A stretch of DNA of 64,000 bases from Semisulcospira habei (Eukaryota; Mollusca; Gastropoda; Semisulcospiridae): NCBI GenBank assembly GCA_036245525.1, contig BTPG01000006.1, positions 94,443,417-94,507,416 of the forward strand, in the 5' to 3' direction. Under the pieces are notes generated by a model. The model was not told where the DNA came from, did not search any database, and was given only the letters and a program-made list of their open reading frames with translations. Every line of letters begins with the position of its first letter. Position 1 is the stretch's first letter. Of this stretch, positions 23,128 to 34,190 are shown one piece after another. Made by a program: the position numbers and the translations under genes.

Positions 23128-23180
23128 ATCACACACACATGCACACACACGCACACACACGCACACACACACACACACAC
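23128..23180. repeat. (CA)n with variants
   Basis: CACACACATGCACACACACG-type tract ending in CACGTGTGAG. Confidence 0.85.
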
Positions 23181-23606
23181 GTGTGAGAGATGTAAAGCAG
23201 CACAAGAGTATAATAAGGCACCCGTTACTCCAGTGATGTGTTACACACACACACATATGAATGAACGTGAGCACATGCAAATACGCGATGCAAATTAAAA
23301 TATATAATAGCAGATTAAAGTAGCATGATAGGGATTCAGGATTAATAATCATCAATAAATTAAAAAAAAAAATAACAGGTGTTGATGAGAGAAAATATGA
23401 TACTAGTAATAAAGCTGGTAGATACAGCTAATCTGTTCAATTATTTCTGAGTAAATACTGTAGAGATATAGAAAGACATTGATAGAGTCTTTATCTATGT
23501 CTCTGTTTATCCTTGTTTTTGTATCTATGTCTCTGGTTTGACACACTACATACAAAGAAACTTTTTTTGCGCGTGCAAAAAAAACAAAAACACATTTGAT
23601 AAAAGA

Positions 23607-23790
23607 CATAGTTTTAACACATAAAATATGTACACTGTACCTGTTTTGTTACCTGCTTACCGGTTACCTACCTGGGCATTCCCCTGATGAAGCCCTCGGG
23701 GAGAGGGCAAAAAATTGAGAAAGAGAAAATAAAAGGGCAACTCCAATACTACGTGGTTGAAATGGATTCTTTTTTCGTATTAATAGTATT
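23607..23790 (+). repeat. Interspersed repeat, copy 1
   Basis: ACACATAAAATATG ... CCTGATGAAGCCCTCGGG ... GAGAGGGCAAAA ... GAAATGGATTC. An inverted copy lies at 34015-34190, just beyond LINE B. It resembles a conserved short interspersed unit; its class is unknown. Confidence 0.6.
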
Positions 23791-24492
23791 TCATCATCCC
23801 TTGGATCTATATTAGGAGTGTGTGGTGCCAGCAATCTTGGACAGGTTTTATGTCATACATGTATATATATATGCATATGTACGTACATATATGCGACAGT
23901 GACCACTATAGTACTGCCCAGGTAAGGTGGAAAACAGCACTGTATATACATGTACTTCTTTTCAGGGACGGATGTGGGGGTTTCCGCCCCCCCTCCCCTC
24001 ACACCCCCCCCCCCCCAAAAAAAAAAAAAAAAAAAAAAACTTTTAAAATGCTATAACAAAGTCTTTTTTAGGGGGTGTTTGGATCCCCCCCCCCCCCCCC
24101 TGTTGTTTGATATTTTGGCGAATAGTGAAGTCTGAACACTCACGCGCCTTCCCTCTCTCTCTCTCTCTAACCCCACCCCCCGCTTTTCGATTTTTTTTTT
24201 TTTTTTTTTTTGCGGGCCCTGAAAACAAGGTCTAGCGTCGGGGAGGACTTTAGTATTAGGTTGAAGGTCCCAAACAAAAAGTTGGAAACCCCCTCAAGGT
24301 AACTGATCCGCCCCTGCTTTTTATTCTCATAATTACTTATTTACTTTTCATCATGAATTATCCCCTTAAAATTACAGCACACTGGCATCATTGAAAATAT
24401 TGTTTGAAAACGCAAATTAGAAATAGAATCTTCACAGTGCTTCAGAGTTGTCTCTCCTGTCGCACAACCTTTGTACTTTCGATACTTGAACC

Positions 24493-24655
24493 ATGTTCGA
24501 AAACGTTCTCGGCCTCTCCATTTCGCCATGGCTAGCCGGCATCACAGCAGGAGTAGCTGCAGTTTACACATACGTCGCCTTTAAGAAGGCTCCCAAGTAC
24601 ACCAGTCAGGCTGATCTACGGGGGAAAACGGTCATCATCACAGGCGCTAATACAG
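24493..24655 (+). CDS. SDR exon 1
   Basis: N-terminal anchor helix and the first half of the Rossmann motif (VIITGANTG). The donor GTCATT is weak. A poly-C/A patch lies upstream. Confidence 0.88.
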
Positions 24656-27600
24656 GTCATTCTGTCGTTATGTCGTACACATGCCTTCTGTCCCAAAATT
24701 ATCAGGGGCGGATCTTGGGGGTGGGGGTGTGTGTTCAGGCCCCCCACCTCGCGAAAAAAAATTCTATATATGTAAATGGCTTACTCCTTGATGTGAATCC
24801 AATATAAGGAAGTGCATTACAGACAAACGCACCGCTACTACAATTATGCGAAAGCATCCGTGCCTTGGAGTAAAAAGATAAGCAGTAAGATCTGTTCAGC
24901 CCGAGTTTCACCTTCATCATTTTATTTCCAGGTGTCGGATTTGCCACAGCTTTGCATCTTGCAGCTCGTAACGCACGTGTCATTTTGGCTTGTCGTAGCA
25001 AGGAACGAGGGGAAGCAGCTAAAGACAAAATAATTGCCGCTACTGGCAACAGTAATATTGTAGTGCGCATCGTGGATCTTGCCAGCTTGTCATCTGTCCG
25101 GCAGTTTGCTAATAACATACAGGAGGAGGAGGATCGGCTGGACATACTAATCAACAATGCTGGAGGTGTTGGTAAGTGACAAGAATAAACCCTTTAGCTG
25201 TTGCAAGTGGTTTTTGTCATGAAGATTCCTACAGGAATCATGACAAAAACTGCTATACCGACAGCCATTTAACCTCAAGGCTGCATTTTGAAGGTGTGAT
25301 CTGAAGACTGTGTACCAGTTGCAGGAGATGGATTGACCATGATAATTCAAGGGTAGTGCGAGATTAACTTGGCACATGATGGTGCCGAGCTAATCTAGCA
25401 GTACCCTTGAATTATCATGGTTGATCCGTCACCTGCTGTAGTGTGTTGGTGATGAGTTAAGACAATGCCGTGAAGGATGGTTTGGGCGTAATTGTGCAAG
25501 GACATAGTGCCATGTTACTTGTTAGCTTGGCACCTTTTCACATGCTATGCTTGTCTTATACTATCAGTCTCAGAATTGCAGGTTATCCCCAGACTCGCAC
25601 AGAGGATGGCCTTGAGGTCAACATGGCTGCCAATCACTTTGGCCATTTCCTCCTGACTTCACTTTTGCTAGGTGAGAATGCCACTCACCCCAGAGATCCA
25701 GTTACAACTTACATGTATCTGCAGCTTCGTACACCTAGGCGGGTTGTACCACTACCAGCGGGCATTTTCATGCTGCCATTAGCAGAGGGAAATGAATTCA
25801 GGGTAGTGCCAGATTAGCTTGGCGCCTGAAGACGCCAAGCTAATCTGGCACTAACCTTGAATTATCATGGTCAAGCCATCTCCTGCAACTGGTACATAGT
25901 CGTTAGGAACACCTCCAAAATTTGAGAAATGGGACCTTGGGGCTAAAAGGGTTAAAGAACAGACAAATCACTTAGTTTTTCTGATCCCTCTGTCCACCAT
26001 CATCCATCAGCCATCATCTGCGGTAACTGTAACATTGGGATTTTTTCGGAGGCTAATCAACCCTCAGTCTTCAGACTTGGTCCAAGGATTCTTTGTAGCA
26101 AGACCTTTCTTAAAACAATTTCAGTGACCTCTCTTTAAAGATCAAGATCATAGGGGGTAAAAAAACACACACACAAAAAAAAAAAGGTTAAAAGAGCCCT
26201 ATTTTGACAAAGATAATTTTTCCTAAATACTATTTTTAACTACAAATCCAAACTTGGTACAGATATATTAATGGTAATACCTTCCAATGCATACTAATTT
26301 GGATGACCCCTTGGATAGGTTAAGTGACACAAGAGTCTGACAAATGTGTGGATAATGTCAATTTTGAGTAGAATTTAGTTGTTTTTTTGTTGTAAATATT
26401 TACATCAAATTTGGCTCACTGGGAGTTGACAAATGCGAAAAATGCATGCTGCTTATGAAAACATGGATGTTGATGGTAAAAGTCAACTGCTAAGACACTT
26501 AAAGCTTCAACACTTGCTCACCCCTATTATTATTGTTAACTCATTTAAAGGGCACAACCCTTTAAAACAGGGAACCAAGCAGAAAAATGAACTGTATATT
26601 GTGGGATGCAGCAATGCCTTGAGATCAAGTTGGGAAGAGCAGACATAATCCATGTCAGATACGTGAGAGGTAAACAGCAAACTTAGCAGAGGTGACCCCA
26701 TCACAGTGACCTCAAGTGAAAAGAGGATAGTGTTGTTTGTCGTCAGGTATTTTGAAGTAGATCAGTAGTGATTGTCCGAAACTATTGATGGACACTTCCA
26801 ATGAAAGCATTTTGACAATATAAATGTTGCATTTGAAGGAAACAAAGCAATCAGGCGTATGCACAATTCAGATCTCCTTTACAAGGTATCATCAGAAAGT
26901 AATGATAGTTGGGTTGCTATTTGTAAACTACTTAAGGCCTACAAGGGTCCGTGCAGCAAGCCCCTGCTACCAATAACGTATTTGTTTTCATTCCTCCATT
27001 ATTTTCATAAAGAAATCAAGAAAAAATTTTCCGGCCTGGATCGTGCCAGACATGACTGACGTAAATGGAATATATGTTTATACATAATAGACTTATGACG
27101 TAATTTAAAATATTTCATGATGTTGATGTCTCTAGTAGTGCGCCTGTTGTTTCGAACAACACTAAGTAACTTTGTACTTTAGAACATTTGGTGATCTTTT
27201 ATAGAACAAAACTGGCATCCAAGACGCGTCAGGAAGAGGGCTACAAAAAGTCCGTCATTTGTCGCTAAAAGGGGTTTTGTATCACGGTCACATGGTATGG
27301 TTTGCGCTAAAGAAACTGGTCGTGTGATGTAGGCATGAAACAATGTAGCGTGCATATGGTAGTGTACAACTTTGAAGCTTTTAGCCTCAGTATGATATGG
27401 GTTAAGTGAATGTTATTTTCCTCCATGCAGATCTGTTGAAAAAGTCAGCTCCTAGCAGAATTGTGAACGTATCATCAGAGGCAAACAGGAGTGCCAAAAA
27501 AGAATACCTCGACATTGAATACCTGACAGGAGAGAAACAACAGTCCAACTTCAGCAAATACTCAGCAACAAAACTGGCCAATGTTCTGTTCACACGGGAA

Positions 27601-29699
27601 CTCGCTCGTCGACTTGGCAGCACAAGTAAAAACTACATGTGCATTGTATGCAGTGTGCACATTTCTTTTTGCATAACTATGTGCAACAAGTCTTTTGTGC
27701 AAAACATTATGATCCTTGTATTAACTCATTTAAGTTTCCCGTCATCAATTAGCTGAGTAAGTGCTGTATAGCAACACTATACGACACCTCTGCAACTATT
27801 TATGCAGGGCATCTTGGAATGAGTCTTTAGCTGTCAATAGCACTTTCTGTTAAAAGGCCGTTCCATGGCAAGACCTGCAAAGGACAGCACATACATTTTA
27901 TCACACTGACTGGTCTGCTGCTTTGGTCACAAGGCAAACGTCAACACCCCCCCCCCCCCCCCCCCCCAAAGTAAAACCACAAAAAATGTAACCTAAGAGT
28001 GTCATGATAAGCAGTATGTTTTTTGTCTTTCAAGGTGATTATGTTATTGGAGAAAAGAAAGAGGTGACTGCCAGTGCTAATAATTTATGTAAACTGCCAA
28101 GTACGTATTTTTGAATGCTATGATTGATTACAGTGCTTGTTGGTAGATATTAGAGTATATAAAAGTAAACTTATTGTGCAAGAAAACTATTACTGGAACA
28201 TGTTCTTTAACTTTTTCCCAGTATGCAAAAGGCTGCTGTTGAGCTACTCAGCATAGTGTGCAAACCAACTAAGGCCGACATCAGCCCATTGGTCTTTTCT
28301 TTACTGGGTCCTTAAGTCACCAGGTGCACTTCTTGTTTCAGGCGTCAGTACCTTTTCCATACACCCTGGGGCCGTGAAAACTGACATAGCAAGAAACTTG
28401 CACTGGGCGTTTAAGATCCTGTTATCTCCAGTCGTACCACTCTTGAGGGTGAGTTTTTTTAATTGTGTTTTTTTTATGCCTTTTTGGTTCACATTCAAAG
28501 CAAAAGTGAGTCTGTGTTCTGGTCCAGTGGTCGGTTGGCCGTCATCTGTGGTAAACATTAGCGTTGGCTTTTTTCTCTGAGACTATTCAAGCCAGTCTTC
28601 AAACTAGGAATACTTTGTGGCAAGACCTTTCTAAACATCCCAATTTCAGTCAAAGCCACAGGGTATCAGGAAATAGGTAAAAAATATCCATATTTTGAAA
28701 AAAATGTGTGTTTTCTCAAATACTGTTGACAACTTAAACCCAAACTTGGTACAAAGATACCTGCTGGTGAAAACATTTCTATGCATTCTAATTTGGTTGA
28801 CTTCTCGGAAAGGTCATAAATACTATTTAATTTTTTTCCATCCCAAACCTGATGGTAAGAGCAGGAAATAGGTAAAAAAATAGCCATATTTTGACAAAAG
28901 ATGTTTTTTCTCAAATACTATTCACAACTTCAATCCCAAACTTGGTGCAGAGATACTTGATGATAAGACCTTCCTATGCATACTAATTTGGATGACCTCT
29001 CTGAAAGGGTCACAAGAGATCAGCAAATGATGTGAAAAATATCTATTTTTTCGTAGAATTTTAGTTGCTATGAGAATTTTTGCAAAATGTTTCAACCAAA
29101 TTTAGCAGAAAGATAGCTGATCATAAGACCTTTCTACACATACTAATTTGGTTCACTACTCACAAAGGTCAAGGGTCATGGGAGGGTCACAAAAGTGAAA
29201 CGTGAACAGTTTGAGAAAACATGGATAAAAGTGAAAAATGTGTACAGTTTGAGAAAACATGGATTTCACAGTACAAAAGCCAACCCTTTCTTGATGTTAG
29301 AACACTTGCTTATTTCAGTGATGGAAAGGTCAAGGTCACATAGATTAATTAAGTTGATCAGTTGTACATGTGAGCCTTAAGGGCTTTGCCATTCTTGTTT
29401 CATCCTGTTAACATCTGTGTTTTTCATGCGAATGTCAGAGAGTTTGTAGTGATTTTAGATGTGCAAATCATGATCACTGGAGGCTAAAAGGTTAATTTCA
29501 CTGCTTTTTCTACCAGACACCAGAGGAAGGAGCCCAAACATCCCTGTACTGTGCTCTTGCTGAAGGCATCGAGGACCTCTCAGGTAAATATTTTTCCAAC
29601 TGTGCTCTGGCTGAGCACCGCCTGAATCCGCTGGCCAACAATCCTGAGCTTGCAGAGAAATTTTGGGATGTCAGTGAGAAATTGACAAAACTGTCCTAA
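24493..29699 (+). CDS. Short-chain dehydrogenase/reductase, retinol dehydrogenase 11-14 type
   Basis: NAD(P)H-dependent oxidoreductase of the classical SDR family, closest in motif order to microsomal retinol dehydrogenases (RDH11-14). Exons: 24493-24655, 24932-25171, 25582-25671, 27431-27625, 28342-28448 and 29517-29699, summing to 978 nt (325 codons plus stop). All junctions are AG/GT and phases agree. An N-terminal membrane anchor (about residues 9-30) is followed by the cofactor motif TGANTGVG (the last G-V across a splice), RSKERG, NNAGG, VNVSSEA, the catalytic YSATK and the HPGAVKT loop. Length matches the family. Reduction or oxidation of retinoids at the ER membrane is inferred from the family; the substrate cannot be read from sequence. 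The start ATG has CC before it and no upstream ATG in frame. MITEs occupy introns 2 and 3, and a further one lies in the probable 3' UTR. Confidence 0.93.
24932..25171 (+). CDS. SDR exon 2
   Basis: The acceptor is TTTATTTCCAG and the donor is GTAAGT. It encodes [29 protein letters not shown] and DILINNAGG. Confidence 0.94.
25187..25271. mobile_element. Type B hairpin in SDR intron 2
   Basis: TTTTTGTCATGA-AGATTCCT pairs with AGGAATCATGACAAAAA; the outer arms are CCCTTTAGCTGT and ACAGCCATTTAA. It begins only 15 bp after the exon and shares its right TTAA with the next element. Confidence 0.7.
25268..25460. mobile_element. TTAA MITE, type 1, in SDR intron 2
   Basis: TTAA at 25268-25271 and 25457-25460. 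The core GACCATGATAATTCAAGGGT is mirrored by ACCCTTGAATTATCATGGTT. Confidence 0.75.
25582..25671 (+). CDS. SDR exon 3
   Basis: 90 nt between CAGAATTGCAG and GTGAGA. Encodes [20 protein letters not shown], the conserved active-site-flanking Asn helix. Confidence 0.93.
25792..25956. mobile_element. Type 1 MITE, left arm missing
   Basis: The core GGGTAGTGCCAGATTAGC and GCTAATCTGGCACTAACC, then the single-copy arm (ACTGGTACATAGTCGTTAGG) and GGGGCTAAAAGGGTTAA, are intact. The left terminus is absent. Confidence 0.65.
25977..26540 (+). repeat. Tandem-unit repeat R, copy 1 (partial)
   Basis: It shares GTAACATTGGGATTTTTTCGG, CTACAAATCCAAACTTGGTA and ATACTAATTTGGATGACC with the fuller copies at 28495 and 42764. 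It is shortened. Confidence 0.6.
27431..27625 (+). CDS. SDR exon 4 (active site)
   Basis: Carries RIVNVSSEA and the catalytic [11 protein letters not shown], followed by ELARRLG. The acceptor is TCCATGCAG and the donor is GTAAAA. Confidence 0.95.
28342..28448 (+). CDS. SDR exon 5
   Basis: [18 protein letters not shown], the substrate/cofactor lid region. The acceptor is TTGTTTCAG and the donor is GTGAGT. Confidence 0.93.
28495..29401 (+). repeat. Tandem-unit repeat R, copy 2
   Basis: It opens CAAAAGTGAGTCTGTG and closes GAGCCTTAAGGGCTTTGCC. Inside are roughly 165-bp units around CAAATACTATTCACAACTT, CCCAAACTTGGT and GCATACTAATTTGGATGACC. It fills most of SDR intron 5. Confidence 0.75.
29517..29699 (+). 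CDS. SDR exon 6 with stop
   Basis: [20 protein letters not shown], then SGKYFSNC, the usual SDR C-terminal segment. TAA at 29697-29699. Near-copies of the end (GAGATGTCAGTGAGAAATT) occur downstream at 29801, a small local duplication. Confidence 0.93.
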   Translation, partial: TPEEGAQTSLYCALAEGIEDLSGKYFSNCALAEHRLNPLANNPELAEKFWDVSEKLTKLS

Positions 29700-30090
29700 T
29701 CCAATGGACTAGCTAACAAAAAGGAAAACAGAAAATAGAGGTTGCAAACCCTTTAATTAGAAACATGATGATAACAAGCTTGAGCTTGCAGACACATTTT
29801 GAGATGTCAGTGAGAAATTTGCAAAACTGACTAACAAATTTGACCTTGAAGCGAGAAATTAACAAAACTGACCAACTGCCAATCCATTTGAAGAGAAATC
29901 CATTTGCATGATGCATCACTGGGCCACTGCAATGGGACAATTTCTGGAAATAGAAGTAGCTGGTCAAAATTGCACATGTTTCAGCGCAAACATTGGATTA
30001 AAATCCCAGACAAATATCGCATGTTTGTCTGAGCTTTTATTCCACTGTTTGTGTCTGAACACAGGCAGTTTGGACCTGCTTCAAATTTTC

Positions 30091-30269
30091 TTAACCCATT
30101 TAGCCCCAAGTCCCAACAACAGGAGATGGATTGACTATGATAATTCAAAGGTAGTGCCAGATTAGCTTGATGCCTGAAGCACTGGCACTACTCTATAGTG
30201 TTTTTTGTCACGATGATTCCTGCAGGAATCATGATGATAAAAAACTGCTACCGACACCCAAAGGGTTAA
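30091..30269. mobile_element. Chimaeric MITE: type 1 left, type B right
   Basis: It starts TTAACCCATTTAGCCCCAAG and the type 1 left arm, then switches near 30198 to the type B core TCACGATGATTCCTGCAGGA and ends ACCCAAAGGGTTAA. TTAA at 30091-30094 and 30266-30269. Confidence 0.7.
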
Positions 30270-31028
30270 CAGTGTTGCAATGTAATATGCTACAGATTGG
30301 GCTTTAACTCATTTGAGGCATGCAGCATCGGGATGCGTGGCATAAAATTGTGTACCCGAATATAGCTAGTCTTGAATATGCTATTTTTGTTAAACATTTA
30401 GATGAAATTTGACATTGAGTCTCCTCACATGAGTTTTCATGTTGATCATTTCATTTGTGATAATAATGTCACAATGACTTTGTATGAATGTAGACAATAC
30501 GTTTAATCAGAATGTTGAAACAAAGGAATTGATATATATGTAGTAGTTTACAGGTGAAATTGATTTACCAGTAGAGCCTACTCATGAGCCAGTATTTAAG
30601 TTATTTGCGATGAAAACATTAACTCAGTTCTATGACCATGCAGTGTATCATACGCAGCTTTGTCCATACAGCTTTTGTGATTAAAACTTTCATCTAGTCT
30701 ATTAATGCTGGAGTGGTCATTGTCACATACTTAGTAGTAGGAGACTATTTCACTGTACCTGTACAATGAACAGTAGGTCCTTAGGTTAATGTCAGCTAGT
30801 GTTGCCTTGCGCACAGATGTGTTTGGGCCAGTGTAGGTCGACGGCAGCCAAAGACAGTTGGCTTAATACATGTAGGTGCATGATTATGGTTGTGTACTTC
30901 TGTTTGTATTTGTCTGTCAGTAGTTCAACCATTTATTTATTGCTACAGACTTTTATAATCAGTTGTTACTTTTTAGTATTGTGATGCAGTATTGCCATTT
31001 TATAAGTTTATATTTGAAATCTTTTTGA

Positions 31029-31034
31029 AATAAA
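31029..31034 (+). terminator. Probable SDR polyadenylation signal
   Basis: AATAAA followed about 20 bases on by a GT-rich stretch (GTTCTGTTTTGTGTGTC). It lies 1.3 kb after the stop codon. Confidence 0.5.
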
Positions 31035-31114
31035 ATTTGAAGACATCAGTTCTGTTTTGTGTGTCTTATTTAACCTTTGGAGTACTCGTTCTTATGCTTG
31101 CTTGTGCTTACAAT

Positions 31115-31327
31115 TTAACCCATTACATCCTAAGATTTATATTTCCAGATGAATGAGTTGTCCTATGGAGGATACATTTCAGTTCCGGCGATAGACTGAC
31201 CATGATAGTTCATGGGTGCTGCCAGGACTGCTTGGCGCCCTAGGCGCCAAGCTGTACTAGCACCACCCTTGAACTATCATGGTCAGATATACCTCATATG
31301 AGAGTGTATCAGGGTGTAAATGGTTAA
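31115..31327. mobile_element. TTAA MITE, type F
   Basis: TTAA at 31115-31118 and 31324-31327. The axis CTTGGCGCCCTAGGCGCCAAG is almost perfect; the outer arm CTGACCATGATAGTTCA is mirrored by GAACTATCATGGTCAG. Confidence 0.75.
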
Positions 31328-31660
31328 ACAAATTTCATGACCGTCAACAAAGCAACACATACATGGTGATCAAAATAAATAGCGGGTTGCTAGCTAATGT
31401 CCGCTGCTAGCACTAAATCATCATGAGACAGCCCACACCTGTTGTCTCCCTCGAATTGAGGTAAACAATCGGTGTCGGGATGGTCACTAAATGGTCACTT
31501 CAGTCTGTATCTCCACCATATCACGTTCCTTCACATACTGCACACACATAAGGATCCAATATATTATACGAATACCTTTATTGTCCCAAGATGGGAAATT
31601 TGTTTGCAGCGGATTTTTTGTAAAACGGTAATATACATAATAATAATATATATAAAAAAT

Positions 31661-33943
31661 AAACCCAAGACTTCTGCAGAAGTCTTGGGTTTCGCCAGAA
31701 AGAAGAACAAAGACTGGTTTGACGAAAACGATGTAGAGATCCAGGAACACCTAGCAAAAAAAAGAGCCGCCCATCAGGCCCACCTAGCCCAGCCTTCCTG
31801 CCCTGTGAAGAAGTCTGCCTTCCGCCTCGTCTGCAGCAGTCTCCAGCACAAGCTCAGAGATCTCCAGAATGAGTGGTGGACCAGACTTGCACAGAGGACC
31901 CAGCTTTGTGCTGACAATGGTGACTACAGGGGCTTCTACGAAGCACTGAAAGCAGTGTATGGCCCCAGGCACCTGGTACAAAGTCCCCTGCGAAGCGCGA
32001 ATGGCCAGGCACTCCTCACAGATAATACCTCCATCTTGAACCGCTGGTCGGAATACTTTCAGAGCCTCTTCAGCGCTGAGCGCACTGTTCAAGAAGCAGT
32101 CATCCTACAAATCCCACACCTCCCAGTAAAGGTTGAATTGGACGAACCGCCCACCGCTGAAGAGACCCTCACAGCCATCCACCAGCTCAAGAGTGGCAAA
32201 GCAGCAGGCACTGATGGAATACCGCCAGAGATCTGGAAACATGGAGGCACAGCACTGCACAACAAGCTCCATGACCTCTTTCTCTGCTGCTGGGAGGAAG
32301 GAACACTACCAAAAGATCTCCATGATGCAGTCGTTATCACCCTGTACAAGAACAAAGGCGAGAAGTCTGACTGTTCCAACTATCGGGGAATTACCCTGCT
32401 GTCCATTGCTGGGAAAATCCTTGCAAGGCTGCTCCTGAATCGGCTGGTACCTGCCATCGCTGAAGACCAACTCCCAGAGGGCCAGTGTGGCTTCAGAGCA
32501 AACAGGAGCACCACCGATATGGTCTTTGTGCTGAGACAGCTACAGGAGAAGTGCCGCGAGCAGAACAAAGGGCTGTACGTAACATTTGTCGACCTAACAA
32601 AAGCGTTCGACACTGTGAGCAGGCAAGGCATGTGGCAGATCCTGGAGCGACTTGGCTGTCCCCCAAAGTTCCTCAACATGATTGTGCAGCTACACGAGGA
32701 CCAGCAAGGCCAGGTCAGACTCAACAATGACCTCTCAGAACCATTCCCTATTCTCAACGGCGTAAAGCAGGGCTGCGTGCTGGCACCGACCCTCTTCACC
32801 ATCTTTTTTAGCATGATGTTGAAGCAGGCCACAGTGGACCTCGATGATGACGATGCAGTGTACATCAGGTATCGTCTCGATGGCAGCCTGTTCAACCTCA
32901 GACGACTGCAGGCCCACACGAAAACCCTAGACCAACTGATTCGTGAGCTGCTTTTTGCTGATGATGCTGCCCTCGTTGCACACACAGAGAGAGCCCTGCA
33001 GCGCATCACGACTTGCTTCGCAGATGCTGCCCAGCTCTTTGGACTCGAGGTCAGTCTGAAAAAGACAGGTCCTCCATCAGCCGGCACCCAAGACAGTGTA
33101 TCGCCCTCCTCACATCACCATTGGCGAGTCTGAACTAAAGTCAGTGCACCAGTTTACTTACCTTGGCTGCGTTATCACGTCGGACGCCAAGCTGGACAAG
33201 GAGCTTGACAGCAGGCTGGCAAAAGCGAACAGCGCTTTCGGGCGACTTTTCAAGCGGGTGTGGCACAATCAACAGCTGAAAACAGGCACCAAGATCAGCG
33301 TGTATAGAGCTGTGGTCCTCACCACCCTGCTGTATGGTTCCGAGTCCTGGGCCCTCTACCGAAGCCAACTACGACTCCTCGAACGCTTCCACCAGCGCTG
33401 CCTGCGTACCATCCTGGACATTCACTGGAGTGACTATGTCACCAACGTCGAGGTCCTTGAACAGGCTGAAACTGTGAGCATCGAGGCTTTGCTGCTGCGG
33501 ACACAGCTCCGCTGGGCGGGGCATGTCTCCAGGATGGAGGATCATCGCCTACCAAAGATCACCCTGTTCGGCGAGCTTGCTACTGGACACCGTGACAGAG
33601 GGGCACCAAAAAAGAGATACAAAGACTGTCTCAAGAAGTCACTTAGTGCCTGCCAAATCGACCACCACCAGTGGTCTTCGCTTGCTGCGGACCGTGACAC
33701 CTGGCGCTCCACCATTTACAAGGCAGCTGTCTCCTTTGAGGACTCTCACAGAGCTAGCCTTAAGGACAAGCGGCTCAGGAGAAAAAACAGAGATGCCGCA
33801 GCTCAGAACCCTGGCCATACCTTCCCCTGCAGCCACTGCGGTCGAACCTGCCTGTCTCGGATTGGCCTCCGCAGCCACGAACAAGCCTGCAGACGTCGTG
33901 GGCAACTCCTATAAAATCTTCGTTCGCGAAGTCAAGCCAAGCA
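31661..33943 (+). mobile_element. LINE B: 5'-truncated non-LTR retrotransposon
   Basis: It starts with a perfect 32-bp palindrome at 31661-31692, whose right half is normal element sequence and whose left half is its inverted copy. It ends GAAGTCAAGCCAAGC. Both flanks hold ATATATATAAAA-type sequence, the likely target duplication. The endonuclease half is missing. Confidence 0.88.
31679..33914 (+). pseudogene. Reverse transcriptase of LINE B, one frameshift
   Basis: Non-LTR RT polyprotein C-terminal part. In order: linker (TSAEVLGFARKKNKDWFDEN), RT motifs (GKAAGTDGIPPEIWK, NYRGITLLSIAGK, QCGFRANRSTTDM, VDLTKAFDTVSR, GVKQGCVLAP, FADDAALVAHT), thumb (YLGCVITSDAKLDKELDSR), then RWAGHVSRM and a C-terminal zinc-finger-like motif CSHCGRTCLSRIGLRSHEQA-C. 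Compared with LINE A, two bases are missing at about 33067, which shifts the frame after VSLKKT; the second part is open to TAA at 33912-33914. This copy still has the GCVLAP block lost in LINE A. The clade (RTE-like or another) is not resolved. Confidence 0.87.
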
Positions 33944-34014
33944 ATATATATATAAAATCTGTCCAAGAATGCTTGCACCACACACTCCAAATATGGATCC
34001 AAGCAGCAGTGAAA

Positions 34015-34190
34015 TACTTTGAATATGAAGAAATAATCCATATACACCACATAGTAGAGTAGGAGGTACGCTTTTATTTTCACAAATTTTCGCCCTCTCA
34101 GCGAGGGCTTCATCAGGGAAATTCCCTGGTAACAGGTAACTAGATAATAAAACAGGTACACAACGTAATTTATGTGTTAGAACGTAGTGC
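34015..34190 (-). repeat. Interspersed repeat, copy 2 (inverted)
   Basis: Reverse complement of the 23607-23790 repeat: GCCCTCTCAGCGAGGGCTTC then ATCAGGG, and GTTCTAACACATAAATTACG at the other end. Confidence 0.6.

Larger units (their letters stand above)
22691..24492. other. Intergenic, repeats and runs
   Basis: Two further units of the 20845-type repeat (about 22715-23010 and 23020-23300) are followed by the repeat at 23607-23790 and a run-rich patch at 23990-24211 (poly-C, poly-A, CT and poly-T). The last ~250 bases are the 5' flank of the SDR gene. No TATA box was recognised there. Confidence 0.6.
25672..27430 (+). other. SDR intron 3
   Basis: It holds a type 1 MITE half (25792-25956) and a copy of the ~1 kb tandem-unit repeat (25977-26540). 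The rest, 26541-27430, shows nothing recognisable. Confidence 0.6.
29700..31470 (+). other. SDR 3' UTR and flank
   Basis: Probably transcribed to about 31050. It contains a chimaeric MITE (30091-30269). After the polyadenylation signal comes a type F MITE and unremarkable DNA up to LINE B. Confidence 0.5.

Noticed and set aside
32380..33087. 235-codon minus-strand frame
   Set aside because: Antisense shadow of the LINE B reverse transcriptase.
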